IMG/VR virus record: IMGVR_UViG_3300037070_010231
Coordinates: 1 to 23,694 of that record
Origin: a virus
DNA: 23,694 nt
Reading direction: 5' to 3' (one strand)
The translations under genes and the position numbers were made by a program. This document shows, piece after piece, positions 1 to 5,845 of the stretch; the stretch's first letter is position 1, and each line of letters begins with the position of its first letter. The notes beneath the pieces are model-generated. The model did no database searches, was not told the origin of the DNA, and saw only the letters and a list, made by a program, of their open reading frames with translations.

Positions 1-87
1 GTTGTCTTGCGCGGGCGCGTGAACAACGCGGGCACTATAGTCGGAGCGTTCAAGATGCAGTGGGTGCTAACCGAAATTCAAAACTAG
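1..87 (+). CDS. 3' end of an upstream late gene (probable tail/structural protein)
   Basis: Reading from base 1, 28 sense codons run without a stop to TAG at 85-87. The visible C-terminus ends in the pattern GAFKMQWVLTEIQN. Its 5' part lies outside the window. It is followed after 10 bases by the ATG of the tail protein gene at 98, in the same direction, so it belongs to the same late operon. The short sequence resembles the ends of small tail proteins from memory only. The reading frame and stop are seen; the role is inferred from position. Confidence 0.6.
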   Translation, partial: VVLRGRVNNAGTIVGAFKMQWVLTEIQN

Positions 88-97
88 GAAATAAACC

Positions 98-1285
98 ATG
101 TTCCAGTTTCCTCCAAACCCCGCCGTAGGCCAGACCTTCAACCCGGTCGCAGGCGTCACCTTCCGCTGGAACGGCACGGCGTGGTTCCTGCTCGCCGGTC
201 CGGGCGCGTTCATCTCGCAGGCGGAAGCGGACTTGCGCTACGTCGAACTGAGCGACCCGCGCCCGCCGGTCAACGCGATCATCAACGGCGACTTTCGGGT
301 GTGGCAGCGCGGGACGGCGTTTGTTGGCGCACTCGCCGGAACGTATTGGGCGGATCGTTGGGCGTATACAAAAATTGGTTCTGCGGTTCACAATCTCACT
401 AATGGTCCGGCTGCACCCTCCGTAGCGCAGGCGGGAAGGCTGTTTGTCGGTGGGGGTTTGGTTCAGTGCACTACGGCTCAGGGGGTTATGGCTGCGGGTG
501 ACCTGCTTCTGTTATATCAGGCAATCGAAGGTTACAACTGGTCCGCGTTGGCGCAGCGTCCGTGCGTGCTGTCTTTTTGGGTCTTATCGTCTAAAACGGG
601 CGTGCACACGGTGTCATTGCGTAGTGGAGTCGGTGATCGTAGTTGCGTTGCGGAGTATGTCGTTCACGCCGTGAACAATTGGGAGCGTAAAGTGGTGACG
701 TTTCCGGCTTCGCCTAGCGCCGGAACATGGAACTATGCCAACGGGACTGGGTGTTTGGTGTCTTTTACATTGGCGGCGGGATCGACTTTCCAGACTGCGC
801 CTAATGTGTGGCAAGCCGGGAATTTCATTTCGACGGCAAATCAGGTCAATCTGTGCGACAACACGGCGAACGTGTTTTCGCTGCAAGGCGTCGATCTGCG
901 CCCCGGCACGGAAGCGCCTGCGGTGTTCGAGTCGCGCCCGTTCGCGGAGGAACTCGCGCTATGCCAGCGGTATTACTCGAAGAGCTACGATCTGAACGGG
1001 ATACCGGGCAGCACAGCAACCAACGGCGTATTGCAAGGCATCAGCTATAGCAACAATTTTTTCAATGTAGCGTGCGTCTTTCCGACGCGGATGCGAGCAT
1101 TGCCAACGTTGACGTTTTACTCTCCCGGCGATGGTGCGGCCGGGTTCGTTTTGGCGAACGGGCCAAACGCCAATATTGCAGCGAGCTTGCAGTGGGCCGG
1201 TGAGACCGGGTTTACCGTTGCGGCGAATTTTGGTTCGGCGGGGCGCTTTGGGCAATTTCAGTATGCAGCGAACGCGGAGCTATAA
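98..1285 (+). CDS. Tail fibre / receptor-binding-type tail protein
   Basis: 395 residues. Start ATG 98 has AGGAA eight bases upstream. The N-terminus has MFQFPPNP, a 'TFRWNGTAWFLL' element and 'AEADLRYVEL', all frequent at the start of phage tail fibre or tail-collar proteins. Residues about 60-90 (INGDFRVWQRGT...ADRW) and the late 'FESRPFAEELALCQRYYSK' segment are typical of tail fibre proteins with a jelly-roll or carbohydrate-binding-like domain; these are family patterns recalled, not searched. The likely role is host surface recognition at the virion tail. The middle of the gene (roughly 360-860) is visibly richer in T and A than the ends: 30 of 60 bases are G or C in 361-420. This suggests a swapped receptor-binding segment between conserved ends. 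The next reading frame restarts with the same MFQFPP motif. Confidence 0.75.
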   Translation: MFQFPPNPAVGQTFNPVAGVTFRWNGTAWFLLAGPGAFISQAEADLRYVELSDPRPPVNAIINGDFRVWQRGTAFVGALAGTYWADRWAYTKIGSAVHNLTNGPAAPSVAQAGRLFVGGGLVQCTTAQGVMAAGDLLLLYQAIEGYNWSALAQRPCVLSFWVLSSKTGVHTVSLRSGVGDRSCVAEYVVHAVNNWERKVVTFPASPSAGTWNYANGTGCLVSFTLAAGSTFQTAPNVWQAGNFISTANQVNLCDNTANVFSLQGVDLRPGTEAPAVFESRPFAEELALCQRYYSKSYDLNGIPGSTATNGVLQGISYSNNFFNVACVFPTRMRALPTLTFYSPGDGAAGFVLANGPNANIAASLQWAGETGFTVAANFGSAGRFGQFQYAANAEL

Positions 1286-1288
1286 CCC

Positions 1289-1330
1289 ATGTTCCAATTC
1301 CCGCCCGCTCCAACCAGCGCGGAACTCTGA
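1289..1330 (+). pseudogene. 13-codon remnant repeating the start of the tail protein
   Basis: ATG 1289, three bases after the tail gene's TAA, opens a frame reading MFQFPPAPTSAEL before TGA at 1328-1330. The first six residues are identical to the tail protein at 98, and its last three (AEL) repeat that protein's last three residues. It could be the stub left after deletion inside a duplicated tail gene, or a leader peptide coupled to the next gene, whose ATG overlaps this stop (TGATG). No Shine-Dalgarno site of its own is seen. A functional peptide is not excluded. Confidence 0.5.
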
Positions 1331-1494
1331 TGCGCTGGCTCACGCTGCTCGTCGCGTTCGTGCTCATGCTCGTCGCGGCGTGCGGCGCAATCAAGGTCGA
1401 GGGCGGCTGCACCTACGTGCGCGAGGTTAAGACGAGCTATCACTGCGAGACCGGCGGCAAGGCCGAGCACATCCGAGTAACTCCACTGGAGTAG
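1330..1494 (+). CDS. Small predicted lipoprotein
   Basis: 54 residues, too short for most gene callers. The N-terminus MRWLTLLVAFVLMLVAAC has one Arg followed by a hydrophobic stretch ending in the lipobox LVAAC-G, so a signal peptidase II site before Cys18 is predicted. The mature part holds two further cysteines (GGCTY, YHCETG), which could form a disulphide. The ATG overlaps the previous stop as TGATG, so translation is probably coupled. Small lipoproteins in phage late operons include Rz1-type spanins and superinfection-exclusion proteins. The mature part lacks the Pro-rich look of Rz1, and no lysis gene is in view, so the role is left open. Confidence 0.65.
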   Translation: MRWLTLLVAFVLMLVAACGAIKVEGGCTYVREVKTSYHCETGGKAEHIRVTPLE

Positions 1495-1497
1495 CCT

Positions 1498-1683
1498 ATG
1501 GACGCAGCGACCCTGTTCGGCATCATCCTCATACCCGCCGTCATTGGCGGCGCGGCCTCGCTGACCGGCAACGGCGAGCGCCTGTGCGCCGCGATGGGCG
1601 GCATCTACACGCCGCAGGCGTCGCCGGGCGAGGTGTGCCCCGGCGGATCGTGGTCCAACTTGTTCAGGGCGCGCCAGGCTTGA
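1498..1683 (+). CDS. Small membrane protein of unknown function
   Basis: 61 residues. ATG 1498 lies three bases after the lipoprotein stop, with GGAG (1488-1491) at good spacing. Residues 5-22 (TLFGIILIPAVIGGAASL) form one membrane segment. The remainder carries two cysteines (RLCAAMGG, GEVCPGG) and is Gly/Pro-rich. It is the last (+) gene before the strand switch, and its final 20 bases overlap the 3' end of the convergent (-) gene. The pairing with the preceding lipoprotein suggests an envelope role. It is too short and too polar at its end to call a holin confidently. Confidence 0.55.
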   Translation: MDAATLFGIILIPAVIGGAASLTGNGERLCAAMGGIYTPQASPGEVCPGGSWSNLFRARQA

Positions 1684-1918
1684 TGCCGCGCCGCGCCTCG
1701 ACGTGGCACGCCTTGCACCAGCTGGTGAGATTGTCCTTGGTGCCGAAGTCGGAGTAGAAGAACTCGCGCGTGGCGGGCAGGTCGTCGTAGCAGCGCGTGC
1801 AGCGCTTATGGCCCGGGTCCATGGCGCTGCCGTGCGCGTCCAGCTTGTGCACGACCGTTGCCTTGGCCGTTATCCTGGCCTTGACCGGCGGCCATTCGAA
1901 ATCCTCAGCCTTGAGCAT
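1664..1918 (-). CDS. Small zinc-ribbon protein
   Basis: 84 residues. The C-terminal half has RCTRCYDDLPATREFF...WCKACHVEARRG, a CxxC-x(n)-CxxC zinc ribbon. This pattern is common in short phage proteins and at the N-terminus of phage HNH or endonuclease VII-like proteins, but no His-Asn-His core follows. Its ATG lies inside the end of the preceding gene (14-base overlap), so it is translationally coupled as the last gene of the leftward operon. DNA or protein binding is likely; the function is unknown. Confidence 0.6.
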   Translation of the reverse strand: MLKAEDFEWPPVKARITAKATVVHKLDAHGSAMDPGHKRCTRCYDDLPATREFFYSDFGTKDNLTSWCKACHVEARRGIKPGAP

Positions 1919-2672
1919 TGAAGTTCCGCGGGTTGTTGACGTAGCCGAACGCCCCGCGCCCTATGCTGGTGTTGGCAGTGGCCAGCAGGCGCGGCTCGTC
2001 GTGCTCGACCATCAGCTTGACGCCCAGCAGGTGATCCCATAGCGGCACGCCCGGCACCACGGCGCAATACTCTACCTGGGTATGGGCGTTGCGCAGGCAG
2101 AAGCTGGCGCGCTTGGTCATGACGTAGGCCGTGCCGAGGCTGCCGGTGACGGGCAGCATGCCGCCGTTGTTCAGCACCTGGTAGGCGTCCATGCCTGCCG
2201 TGCGGATGAACAGCTCGCGCGCCCTTGCGTGGCCCCGGCCTGCGCCTGGTGTATGGTAAGGCCTGAGCAGGCGGATGAGCTCGGCGAAATGCGCCGTCGT
2301 CAGCTCCATCTGGCGGCGCGCGTTGCGCGCGTATGCTTCGGCCTGCAGGTCCGGCGTCAGCGGTTGCAGCGTTGCCGGTGCAGCCTGCTCGACCAGCTGG
2401 CTCGGTATCCTGCCCGCCTCGGCGCGGATGCGCCCGCACCATTCCTCGAGCACCGCGCCTTGCGTCATCTCGACCTCACTGTCGGTCAGGATCCAACGCC
2501 AGCGCTCGCGCCCGTCGGGCGGGAACCGCGCGATGAACGACCAGTAGCCGTCGGTTCCCTCGTCGCCTGTTTCGCGGCTGATGCGCGCCTCGACGATGAC
2601 TCCGGCGCGAATCAACTCGCGCCGGAGTCTGTCCAGCGTGGACATAACGGCGCGCTGGATCGGCGTGGCCAT
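1905..2672 (-). CDS. Conserved hypothetical protein, 255 aa
   Basis: The N-terminal third is Arg-rich with an amphipathic start (VMSTLDRLRRELIRAG). The middle is Ala/Gln-rich. The C-terminal ~100 residues show GSLGTAYVMTK, then two cysteines (SFCLRN, EYCAVV), then PLWDHLLGVKLMVEHDE and LLATAN. A pattern of Gly-x-Leu-Gly-x-x-Tyr, paired Cys, Pro-x-x-Asp-x-Leu-x-x-Lys, Glu-x-Asp-Glu and Ala-Asn is familiar from uncharacterised phage and bacterial proteins, but I cannot name the family. The start ATG directly follows the stop of the 77-aa gene upstream (TAG then ATG), so the two are coupled. Function unknown. Confidence 0.6.
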   Translation of the reverse strand: MATPIQRAVMSTLDRLRRELIRAGVIVEARISRETGDEGTDGYWSFIARFPPDGRERWRWILTDSEVEMTQGAVLEEWCGRIRAEAGRIPSQLVEQAAPATLQPLTPDLQAEAYARNARRQMELTTAHFAELIRLLRPYHTPGAGRGHARARELFIRTAGMDAYQVLNNGGMLPVTGSLGTAYVMTKRASFCLRNAHTQVEYCAVVPGVPLWDHLLGVKLMVEHDEPRLLATANTSIGRGAFGYVNNPRNFNAQG

Positions 2673-2906
2673 CTAGCCCGCCACGATTGCCGGCACGATC
2701 ACGTTCTCCGAGCCCAGCTGCTCGAAGTCCTTGACGCGCAGGTCGGGCTGGCCCTCGCCGCGGTTGACCGAGAACACGGCCGCGCCCTTGGCCGCCATAC
2801 GCTCGAACAGCGCCTTGGCCTCGAGCGTCGCCGCGGCCTCGGCCTGCGCCTCGTCGAACTCCAGCACGGTGTCGCCGCTGCTGTCCATCAGTTTCAGCTT
2901 CTTCAT
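2673..2906 (-). CDS. Hypothetical protein, 77 aa
   Basis: Start ATG 2906 has a strong AAGGAG seven bases upstream. The protein is acidic and Ala-rich in the middle (EFDEAQAEAAATLEAKALFERMAAKGAAVFSVN), probably helical, and ends in a hydrophobic strand (NVIVPAIVAG). It lies between the ligase gene (10-base gap) and the 255-aa gene (no gap). Tight coupling to the latter suggests a joint role. No catalytic motif is seen. Confidence 0.6.
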   Translation of the reverse strand: MKKLKLMDSSGDTVLEFDEAQAEAAATLEAKALFERMAAKGAAVFSVNRGEGQPDLRVKDFEQLGSENVIVPAIVAG

Positions 2907-2916
2907 TGCTTTCTCC

Positions 2917-3789
2917 TTAAATATCCTGCTCGCTCCGCATCCCCAAGAAGATGGGGTGCCGCGGCAGGTCTTTCATGCCGACCTTCAGGTATTTGAATTT
3001 TACCTGCTGGCCGACGATGCTGTTGCGCAGGAACCAGAGCGACTTGCGGTCCGCCTCCGTGAACCCGCTGCCGATGTTGAACGTCTTGCCTTTCCAGCCC
3101 ACGACCAGCGCGCCCAGCATGCCGCCCCCGGTCTTGTTCTCCTGGTGCGACGAGCGCTTCGTGTAGCCGCGTTCGTCGATTGTAGCTTCGTTGCCGTTGC
3201 GCTGCAACTCCTCAACTCCCAGGATAACGGCCTCGTCGTCCTCGAAACGCTTGATCTTGACCAGGCCCTGCTCGCCGAGCGTGCTGCGCCCGAACTTGTA
3301 GGGCGCCCGCGGGTCGCGCAGGATAACGCCCTCGTAACCCATTGCCAGCGCCTCGCTTTCGAAGCGGCTGGCGGCGTCCATGTCATGCAGCCAGACCTGC
3401 GGCACGCGCTGCACCAGCGCGCCGTGCGACTTGAGCCTGGCCTCGCGCTCTACGAACGGGTCGCCGGGCGCGGTCACGCAGTCGAAGACGTAGAACGTGA
3501 CGCGCGGCATGCCGCCCTCGGTCATGACCGCGCGCGTCGTGTTGTTGAACGCCTTGGGCGAGTTGGGCGCGCCGGCAATCAGCTCGCCGTCGTAGCCGTC
3601 GGGCACCACGGCCTTGGCCAGCTTCTGCAGGTGCCGGTTGGGAATGGGCTTGAGCGTGCGGCTCAGCAGCACGCCGCCCAGCTTGACCGCGCGCACGCCG
3701 TCGATCTTGTAACTGCCCAGCAGCGGGTAGCGCAGCAGCGCCAGGTCCGCGCACGGCGCGCCCAGCATCGGCCTGAAGTTCAAAGCCAT
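2917..3789 (-). CDS. ATP-dependent DNA ligase
   Basis: 290 residues from ATG 3789 (MALNFRPMLG), chosen because GGAG lies nine bases upstream and because the upstream in-frame sequence does not look like ligase. Nucleotidyltransferase motifs are in order: motif I SYKIDGVRA with nucleophile Lys28, Glu69 in DGELI, motif III FYVFDCV (99-105), motif IV YEGVILR (152-158), motif V LVKIKR (177-181). A short OB-fold-like tail follows. It joins nicks in phage DNA during replication or repair, using ATP. It is shorter than T4 ligase and near the length of T7-type and small bacterial ATP ligases. It overlaps the upstream membrane-protein gene by 10 bases. Confidence 0.93.
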   Translation of the reverse strand: MALNFRPMLGAPCADLALLRYPLLGSYKIDGVRAVKLGGVLLSRTLKPIPNRHLQKLAKAVVPDGYDGELIAGAPNSPKAFNNTTRAVMTEGGMPRVTFYVFDCVTAPGDPFVEREARLKSHGALVQRVPQVWLHDMDAASRFESEALAMGYEGVILRDPRAPYKFGRSTLGEQGLVKIKRFEDDEAVILGVEELQRNGNEATIDERGYTKRSSHQENKTGGGMLGALVVGWKGKTFNIGSGFTEADRKSLWFLRNSIVGQQVKFKYLKVGMKDLPRHPIFLGMRSEQDI

Positions 3790-3935
3790 GCCAATACTCC
3801 CCAGATCAGCACGACCAGCAGCACCAGCACGCCGCCCCAATGGGCGATGCGGTCGGCGCGCGCATGGTCGGGATAGTAACCTTCCAGCTGGCGGTCGAAC
3901 TTCAACTGCTCGTTGCTCCACGGGTCTCTGTTCAT
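3780..3935 (-). CDS. Small C-tail membrane protein
   Basis: 51 residues from ATG 3935 (MNRDPWSNEQ), with AGGAG seven bases upstream. The N-terminal 33 residues are polar and charged. Residues about 34-51 (WGGVLVLLVVLIWGVLAWL) form one membrane helix that ends the protein. The last codons overlap the ligase start by 10 bases. The upstream in-frame extension reads through another gene and is not used. Function unknown; possibly an inner-membrane anchor. Confidence 0.65.
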   Translation of the reverse strand: MNRDPWSNEQLKFDRQLEGYYPDHARADRIAHWGGVLVLLVVLIWGVLAWL

Positions 3936-3936
3936 G

Positions 3937-4152
3937 CTATTTCTCCTGGTACGGGCGGTAAGCCCAAAGCGCGCAGCCGGTTTCCCGGCAACGCTTGATT
4001 TCACCTCTGACGGTTTCGCGGCATATGAGGCAGGCCGCCTTGACGGCATCGCGCGGCGACGCCTGCCCTGCATAGACTCGCGCCAGCAGCCTTTCATACT
4101 TCGGCCCAATAATTTCGAGCTCTTTCTCACGGCTGTATATCCTTGTCAGCAT
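3937..4152 (-). CDS. Small Cys-rich phage protein (zinc-binding type)
   Basis: 71 residues. ATG 4152 has AAGGAG eight bases upstream. Residues 41-71 read AACLICRETVRGEIKRCRETGCALWAYRPYQ, that is C-x2-C, C-x4-C and an aromatic tail. A Cys pair followed by 'C...CxLWxYRPYQ' recurs in short hypothetical phage proteins (recalled, not searched). Zinc binding by the four Cys is inferred. It starts a small operon with the membrane protein and ligase, downstream of the hairpins at 4219-4310. Confidence 0.6.
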   Translation of the reverse strand: MLTRIYSREKELEIIGPKYERLLARVYAGQASPRDAVKAACLICRETVRGEIKRCRETGCALWAYRPYQEK

Positions 4153-4196
4153 GCTGTTCTCCTTGCATTGGCGCAGCCGCGGCGGCCAATAGCGCT

Positions 4197-4208
4197 GCTA
4201 TAGCGCAT
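4197..4208 (-). promoter_or_regulatory. Possible leftward promoter -10 region
   Basis: On the (-) strand this reads ATGCGCTATAGC, close to the GCGCTATAAT core found three times in the 12.4-12.6 kb control region. It lies 45 bases upstream of ATG 4152, between that gene and the hairpins that probably end the upstream operon. No clear -35 box is seen. Weak call. Confidence 0.3.
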
Positions 4209-4218
4209 ATAGCCTGCT

Positions 4219-4245
4219 ATTATGTGCCCGAGCCGGGCGCATAAT
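4219..4245. repeat. Dispersed hairpin repeat, copy 1
   Basis: A 12-bp stem with an AGC loop: left arm 4219-4230, right arm 4234-4245, with one wobble pair. With its right flank to about 4260 it matches 14589-14630 in the same orientation. One stem pair is T-A here and C-G in the other copy, which is a compensatory change. No T-run follows on either strand, so it may be an RNA stability or processing element, or act with the neighbouring hairpin in termination. Confidence 0.65.
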
Positions 4246-4263
4246 GAGCGGCAAACGCGTTGT

Positions 4264-4310
4264 GGCGCGTTTCGTGCAGTTTGCAGGCCAATCGGCTGCA
4301 CGAACGCGCC
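4264..4310 (-). terminator. Hairpin downstream of the deaminase operon
   Basis: Inverted repeat with arms 4264-4279 and 4296-4310 (15 paired bases, one bulged base) and a 16-base loop, located 20 bases after the deaminase stop on the (-) strand. The strength of the stem and its place at an operon end suggest termination. No T-tract follows on the (-) strand, so it is not a textbook intrinsic terminator. Confidence 0.5.
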
Positions 4311-4329
4311 AGAACGCGCCGCAGCGCGC

Positions 4330-4770
4330 CTACGCCTGGGCGAGCGCATCGGCCGCGGTGCCGTCTGCCCAGCCGAAGTAGCCGCCGTGCTTCGTCCACA
4401 ACCCGATGCCCGCCTCCTGCTCCGCGTCGAGGTTGCAGCGCGCGGCGATGATGATCCGGCACGGCGTGGCGAGCAGCGCCTTGACGCAGTGCCAGCACGG
4501 CGCGGTCGTGATGTAGGTGAAGCGGATGCGGTCGGTCTCGCGGCAATGCAGCAGCGCGTTGATTTCCGCGTGCAGCCCCTCGCAGCGCCCGAGGCAGGCG
4601 CCCTTGTCCAGGCAGTTGGCGACGCCGCCCGGCCGCCCGTTGTAGCCCGCGCTTAGGATGCGGCCGCCGGCGTCGGTCAGCACGCAGCCGACCTGGCGCT
4701 GGCGGCACGCGGCGCGCATGGCCAGCATCGCCGCGACGCGGATCATGGTCGTATCGAGCGAGGGCCTCAT
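4330..4770 (-). CDS. Deoxycytidylate (dCMP) deaminase family enzyme
   Basis: 146 residues from ATG 4770. Catalytic zinc motifs are present: HAE (His67-Ala-Glu69) and PCWHC (Cys92, Cys95). The family's GYNGRPGGVANC segment (42-53) and extra cysteines (CLDKGACLGRC) suggest a second, structural zinc as in T4 dCMP deaminase. Family role: dCMP to dUMP, feeding dTMP synthesis. Its ATG overlaps the stop of the ThyA-like gene as ATGA, so the two are coupled. If that neighbour acts on dCMP rather than dUMP, this enzyme may instead supply dUMP to a host synthase or deaminate a modified dCMP. The substrate cannot be fixed from sequence. Confidence 0.9.
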   Translation of the reverse strand: MRPSLDTTMIRVAAMLAMRAACRQRQVGCVLTDAGGRILSAGYNGRPGGVANCLDKGACLGRCEGLHAEINALLHCRETDRIRFTYITTAPCWHCVKALLATPCRIIIAARCNLDAEQEAGIGLWTKHGGYFGWADGTAADALAQA

Positions 4771-5552
4771 ACGTAGAGCTGATACTTGATGGCGGGGTAA
4801 GGATCGTAGCCGACGATCACGGCGTCTTCCGCACGGAACGCGTCGATGCCCGGCCCGCCGAGCAGCAACCTGGGCGATTCGACCGGCGTGCGCTTCAGCT
4901 GCTCGCGCAGCTGCGGGATGTGGCCTTCGTAAATGTGCGCGTCGCCGAAGAACCACGTAACCTGGCCTGCATGGAGCTCGAGTTCCTGCGCCAGCAGTTC
5001 CAGCAACAGGCCGTAAAGCGCCATGTCCGCGGGCAGGCCCAGGCACAGGTCGACGCTGCGCATGGTGACGCACATGTCCAAATACTCGTGGTCGATCTGG
5101 AACTGCGCCAGCAGGTGGCATGGCGGCAGGCACATTTCGGGCAGGTCCGAAGGGTTCCAGGTCGTCAGCACGTGGCGGCGGTTCCACGGATCGTCGCGCA
5201 GCCCGTGCAGCAGCGCCGCGATCTGGTCGTGAACGCCGTTCCAGTAGCGCCACTGGTAGCCGTAGATCTTGCCGACCTTGCCCGCGCCTGGGCGCCACGC
5301 CTCGGCGTTAGGCGTCCAGTAGTTGCAGCCCATATCCGTGAACGTCTTCAGCGCGGTGCTGCCGGTCAGGAACGCCGCGAGCTCGGCGGCGATCGGCTTG
5401 ATGTTCATGGCGCGCGTCGTGACTAGCGGGAATTGCTGGCGCATGCCGTAGCTCAGCGACTCGCCGAACTTGGCGCGCGTCGGGCCGAGGCGCGTGCGCC
5501 TGGGCCGGCCGCCGGCCAGCACCCGCTCCAGCAAAGTAAGATATTCAACCAT
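4767..5552 (-). CDS. Thymidylate-synthase fold dCMP hydroxymethylase/methylase candidate
   Basis: 261 residues. ATG 5552 has AGAGGAG seven bases upstream. ThyA-family landmarks: Glu57 (ELAAFL), YGYQWR (98-102), RRHVLTTWNP, catalytic Cys145 in PPCH, MRSVD (164-168), LGLPADMALYG (171-181), and DAHIYEGH with His206 and Tyr208. Thymidylate synthases have Gln-Arg-Ser at 164-166 and Asn at 176 (LGLPFN). Here these are Met164 and Asp176, the residues I recall at the matching places of T4 dCMP hydroxymethylase (NMRSND...ND). The Asn/Asp switch is known to govern dUMP versus dCMP choice. The C-terminus (IKYQLYV) also differs from the usual IKAPVAI. Likely reaction: folate-dependent C5 hydroxymethylation or methylation of dCMP. 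Plain thymidylate synthase is the alternative. Confidence 0.85.
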   Translation of the reverse strand: MVEYLTLLERVLAGGRPRRTRLGPTRAKFGESLSYGMRQQFPLVTTRAMNIKPIAAELAAFLTGSTALKTFTDMGCNYWTPNAEAWRPGAGKVGKIYGYQWRYWNGVHDQIAALLHGLRDDPWNRRHVLTTWNPSDLPEMCLPPCHLLAQFQIDHEYLDMCVTMRSVDLCLGLPADMALYGLLLELLAQELELHAGQVTWFFGDAHIYEGHIPQLREQLKRTPVESPRLLLGGPGIDAFRAEDAVIVGYDPYPAIKYQLYV

Positions 5553-5841
5553 TGTTATGCTCCTCTGCCATGGCGGCGAAGATGGCGTAATTGATCAAGT
5601 CCATTATGCTGTCCACATACGTGGCCTGGTTATTGGTCATCGTCGAGCGCATGCGCAGCGCCTTGACGTGGACCATCTGGTAGTAGCTGACACGCCCGAG
5701 CGGAAAGTAATCGGCAAGCTGCACGCCGCCCGTGTTGTATTGCGCCCCGCGTTCTTGCTGCAAGAGGCCGAGGCGGCCAAGAACCCGCAGATACGGATCC
5801 TTGGCCGTGGCCAACGCTGCAAGGAGTTCAGCGTCGGTCAT
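5545..5841 (-). CDS. DUF1599-like small protein
   Basis: 98 residues from ATG 5841 (MTDAELLAAL). This start is chosen because the preceding gene stops five bases earlier; the Shine-Dalgarno site is weak, so coupling is likely. The C-terminal half (FPLGRVSYYQMVHVKALRMRS...VDSIMDLINYAIFA) matches the helical pattern 'Lys-x-x-Arg ... Asp-Ser-x-x-Asp-Leu-x-Asn-Tyr-Ala' of DUF1599 proteins. From memory, that family has been proposed as a nucleotide-modification-associated domain in phages. It overlaps the ThyA-like gene by 8 bases. A role in nucleotide or base modification is inferred from family and neighbours; no enzymatic activity is claimed. Confidence 0.65.
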   Translation of the reverse strand: MTDAELLAALATAKDPYLRVLGRLGLLQQERGAQYNTGGVQLADYFPLGRVSYYQMVHVKALRMRSTMTNNQATYVDSIMDLINYAIFAAMAEEHNNG

Positions 5842-5845
5842 AAGG

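Noticed and set aside
2731-3876. 381-codon (+) frame opposite the ligase
   Set aside because: The (-) strand encodes an ATP-dependent ligase with all motifs; the (+) frame lacks a ribosome site and looks like mirror coding.
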